DNA of 44,102 nt, taken from the NCBI GenBank assembly GCA_902538745.1, contig CACBGP010000004.1, positions 1-44,102 of the forward strand, in the 5' to 3' direction. The position numbers were made by a program, and so were the translations under genes. Positions within the stretch are counted from its first letter, which is position 1. Each line of letters starts with the position of its first letter. The notes beneath the pieces are model-generated. The model worked only from the letters and a program-made list of their open reading frames with translations, did not search any database and was not told the DNA's origin. Of this stretch, positions 42,083-44,102 are shown piece after piece. This DNA comes from an uncultured Pelagibacteraceae bacterium. GTDB taxonomy: Bacteria; Pseudomonadota; Alphaproteobacteria; Pelagibacterales; Pelagibacteraceae.

Positions 42083-44102
42083 TTAAACCAAAGCTTGTTT
42101 AATAGATAGTTTCACCTTTCCTCTATCAAAACCAATTACTTTAACTTTTACTTCATCGCCTTCTTTGACAACATCAGTTACTTTAGCAACTCTTTTATCT
42201 GCAAGTTCTGATATATGAACAAGTCCGTCTTGTTTTCCTAGGAAATTAACAAATGCACCAAACTCCATAATCTTCATAACTTTTCCAGAATAAATTTTAT
42301 TTAACTCAGCTTTGGCAGTGATATCTTTGATCATTTGCATAGCAATGTTTCTAGACTCTTCATCTGGAGCAGCAACTGTTACTATACCCTCATCATTTAC
42401 ATCAACTTTAGCACCTGATTTTTCAACTATCTCTCTTATGGTTGCTCCACCTTTTCCAATCACAGCAGCAATGTCTTTTTTATCAACATTAATTTTTTCC
42501 ATTTTTGGAGTGTGTTTTCCAACATCAGATCTTGAGGCTGATAATGCTTTATTCATCTCTCCTAAAATATGAACTCTTCCATCTTTAGCTTGGCTTAATG
42601 CCTGCTCCATTATCTCAAATGTAATTCCTGTAATTTTGATATCCATTTGAAGAGAAGTAATTCCATCTTTAGTTCCGGCAACTTTAAAGTCCATATCACC
42701 TAAATGATCTTCATCACCTAAGATATCTGATAAGACACTAAAATCATCACCTTCTTTGATCAAACCCATTGCTATACCTGCAACTGGTTCTTTTATAGGG
42801 ACACCCGCATCCATTAGTGCTAATGATGTTCCACAAACAGTAGCCATTGAAGATGAGCCATTAGATTCTGTAATCTCAGAAACTACTCTAAAAGTATAAG
42901 GGAATGCTTCTTTTGATGGCAATGAAGAATGTATTGCTCTCCATGCTAATTTACCATGTCCTATTTCTCTTCTACCAGTTCCAATTCTTCCTGTTTCTCC
43001 AACTGAAAAAGGTGGAAAATTATAGTGAAGCATGAATCTTTCTCTTTGTAATCCATCTAAACTTTCAATTCTTTGCTCATCATCCGATGTACCTAAAGTA
43101 GCTGTCACAATTGCCTGTGTTTCACCTCTGGTAAATAAAGCAGAACCATGAGTTCTTGGTAGTATACCTACTTCACAAGATATAGGCCTTACATCAGATA
43201 ATCCTCTACCATCAATTCTATTTTTATTTTTTAAAATGTCTGTTCTAACTATAGATTTTTCTATTTTTTTAAGTTCAGAATTAACATCAAGATCTGTGTA
43301 ATTTTCATCTTCCTCATAAAGTTTTTTAGCTTTGTCAGTAATTTGGGAAATTTGATTTGATCTATCTTGTTTATCTCTTGTCGCAAAAGCTTTTTTAAGA
43401 TCTTCTGTAAAAGTTCCCTCAAGTTTTTTCTTAACTTCTGATAGGTCTTTCTTTTCTACAGTCCATTCAGGTTTTCTACATTCTTTTGCAAGATCCTCTA
43501 TCATTTCAATCACAGGAACAAAACCTTGATGACCAAATTTAACTGCATTTAACATTTCTTCCTCTGTTAAACCACTCGCTTCAGACTCTACCATAAGCAC
43601 TGCATCTTTTGTGCCCGCTACAACTAAGTCTAATTTTGATTTTTCAAGCTCAGTTTTGGATGGATTTAAAACATATTTTCCATCAATAAAACCAACCCTA
43701 GAGGCTCCAACAGGACCCATGAATGGCATTCCTGATATAGCCAAAGCTGCTGATGATGCTGTAATTGATAAAATATCTGCTTCATTCTCTTTGTCGTAAG
43801 AAATTACAGTTGGTAATAACTGAACTTCATTTTTAAATTCATCAGGAAATAAAGGTCTGATTGGTCTATCAATTAATCTAGAGATTAATGTTTCACTCTC
43901 AGTCGGTCTTGCCTCTCTTTTGAAATACCCACCTGGAATTTTTCCAGCAGCATAGTATTTTTCTTGATAATTTACGGATAGTGGAAAATAATCAACATCA
44001 GGATTTACTTTTTTGGCTCCAACCACTGTTGCTAAAACAACTGTTTCTCCACATGTTGCGATTATTGCTCCGTCTGCTTGTCTTGCTACTTTTCCTGTTT
44101 CT
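42083..44102 (-). CDS. pnp: Polyribonucleotide nucleotidyltransferase (partial, 5' end off window)
   Basis: PNPase degrades RNA 3' to 5' by phosphorolysis and can add tails. The visible part starts within the first RNase PH domain ([11 protein letters not shown], then [21 protein letters not shown]) and extends past the second RNase PH domain ([27 protein letters not shown]). A KH domain ([20 protein letters not shown]) and an S1 domain ([19 protein letters not shown]) follow, and the protein ends shortly after S1. The open frame runs to the right edge, so the first residues and start codon are missing. The autotransporter gene follows on the same strand after 41 bp. Confidence 0.96.
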   Translation of the reverse strand, partial: ETGKVARQADGAIIATCGETVVLATVVGAKKVNPDVDYFPLSVNYQEKYYAAGKIPGGYFKREARPTESETLISRLIDRPIRPLFPDEFKNEVQLLPTVISYDKENEADILSITASSAALAISGMPFMGPVGASRVGFIDGKYVLNPSKTELEKSKLDLVVAGTKDAVLMVESEASGLTEEEMLNAVKFGHQGFVPVIEMIEDLAKECRKPEWTVEKKDLSEVKKKLEGTFTEDLKKAFATRDKQDRSNQISQITDKAKKLYEEDENYTDLDVNSELKKIEKSIVRTDILKNKNRIDGRGLSDVRPISCEVGILPRTHGSALFTRGETQAIVTATLGTSDDEQRIESLDGLQRERFMLHYNFPPFSVGETGRIGTGRREIGHGKLAWRAIHSSLPSKEAFPYTFRVVSEITESNGSSSMATVCGTSLALMDAGVPIKEPVAGIAMGLIKEGDDFSVLSDILGDEDHLGDMDFKVAGTKDGITSLQMDIKITGITFEIMEQALSQAKDGRVHILGEMNKALSASRSDVGKHTPKMEKINVDKKDIAAVIGKGGATIREIVEKSGAKVDVNDEGIVTVAAPDEESRNIAMQMIKDITAKAELNKIYSGKVMKIMEFGAFVNFLGKQDGLVHISELADKRVAKVTDVVKEGDEVKVKVIGFDRGKVKLSIKQALV

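Noticed and set aside
1-44102. CRISPR arrays, insertion sequences, prophage, rRNA
   Set aside because: No regularly spaced repeats, transposase or integrase motifs, or rRNA-like segments were seen. The HNH protein at 18639-19208 has no mobile-element context.

Overview
The window is AT-rich (roughly 30% GC by eye) and very compact. Genes abut or overlap by a few bases, intergenic gaps are mostly under 200 bp, and there is no insertion sequence, prophage or CRISPR array. Several gene orders are typical of alphaproteobacteria: irr-fabA-fabB-fabI, tlpA/argH-lptM-lysA, mutM/ubiE-ubiB-coaBC-dut, and Suv3-like helicase...fdxA-carD. With the extreme streamlining and base composition, this suggests a marine SAR11 (Pelagibacterales) chromosome. 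That assignment is an inference from composition and synteny, not a database match.

Layout: 1-2335 glutamate synthase (gltB partial, gltD). 2519-4173 uppP and a DMT-family transporter. 4179-8481 pyruvate dehydrogenase E2 and E1, where E1 carries an extra N-terminal lipoyl domain. 8576-9864 a small ORF and a thiolase. 9937-10543 tRNA-Arg, a possible tiny membrane peptide and a hotdog thioesterase. 10752-14804 Suv3-like helicase, TerB-like protein, ferredoxin and a CarD regulator with a long lysine-rich extension. 14807-14943 a terminator and a 25-residue Lys/Arg/Ala peptide gene. 15142-16978 long-chain acyl-CoA synthetase and tRNA-Leu. 17038-18635 YqaA/DedA-like protein, DsbB and Coq7. 18639-20158 HNH nuclease, esterase and a HIG1-like protein. 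20155-24127 tlpA divergent from argH-lptM-lysA-plsC. 24124-26650 dnaN and dnaA, with a 311-bp upstream gap holding a paired 15-bp repeat. 26962-28137 rpsT and mutM. 28170-33285 a tight operon ubiE-ubiB-coaBC-dut-thiF/moeB-SH3. 33301-37210 an iron/peroxide cluster. 37305-39804 fabA-fabB-fabI. 39807-42041 a C-type-lectin autotransporter. 42083-44102 pnp (partial).

Most of the window is housekeeping. The most unusual region is 33301-37245. It holds an Irr-type regulator, a catalase-peroxidase, an aspartyl/asparaginyl-hydroxylase-like protein, a DUF2061 membrane protein and an unannotated 59-residue, eight-cysteine peptide. Around them are two near-consensus Irr (ICE) boxes, one upstream of irr and one upstream of katG, and two Fur-type boxes directly upstream of the cysteine-rich gene. 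I read this as an iron/peroxide-responsive module.

Other items worth attention are the EPN/WND-type lectin fused to an autotransporter barrel, the lipoyl-E1 fusion, the tiny basic peptide beside carD, and the repeats upstream of dnaA. Convergent gene pairs repeatedly overlap by exactly 4 nt, with both stop codons sharing a YTAR tetranucleotide.
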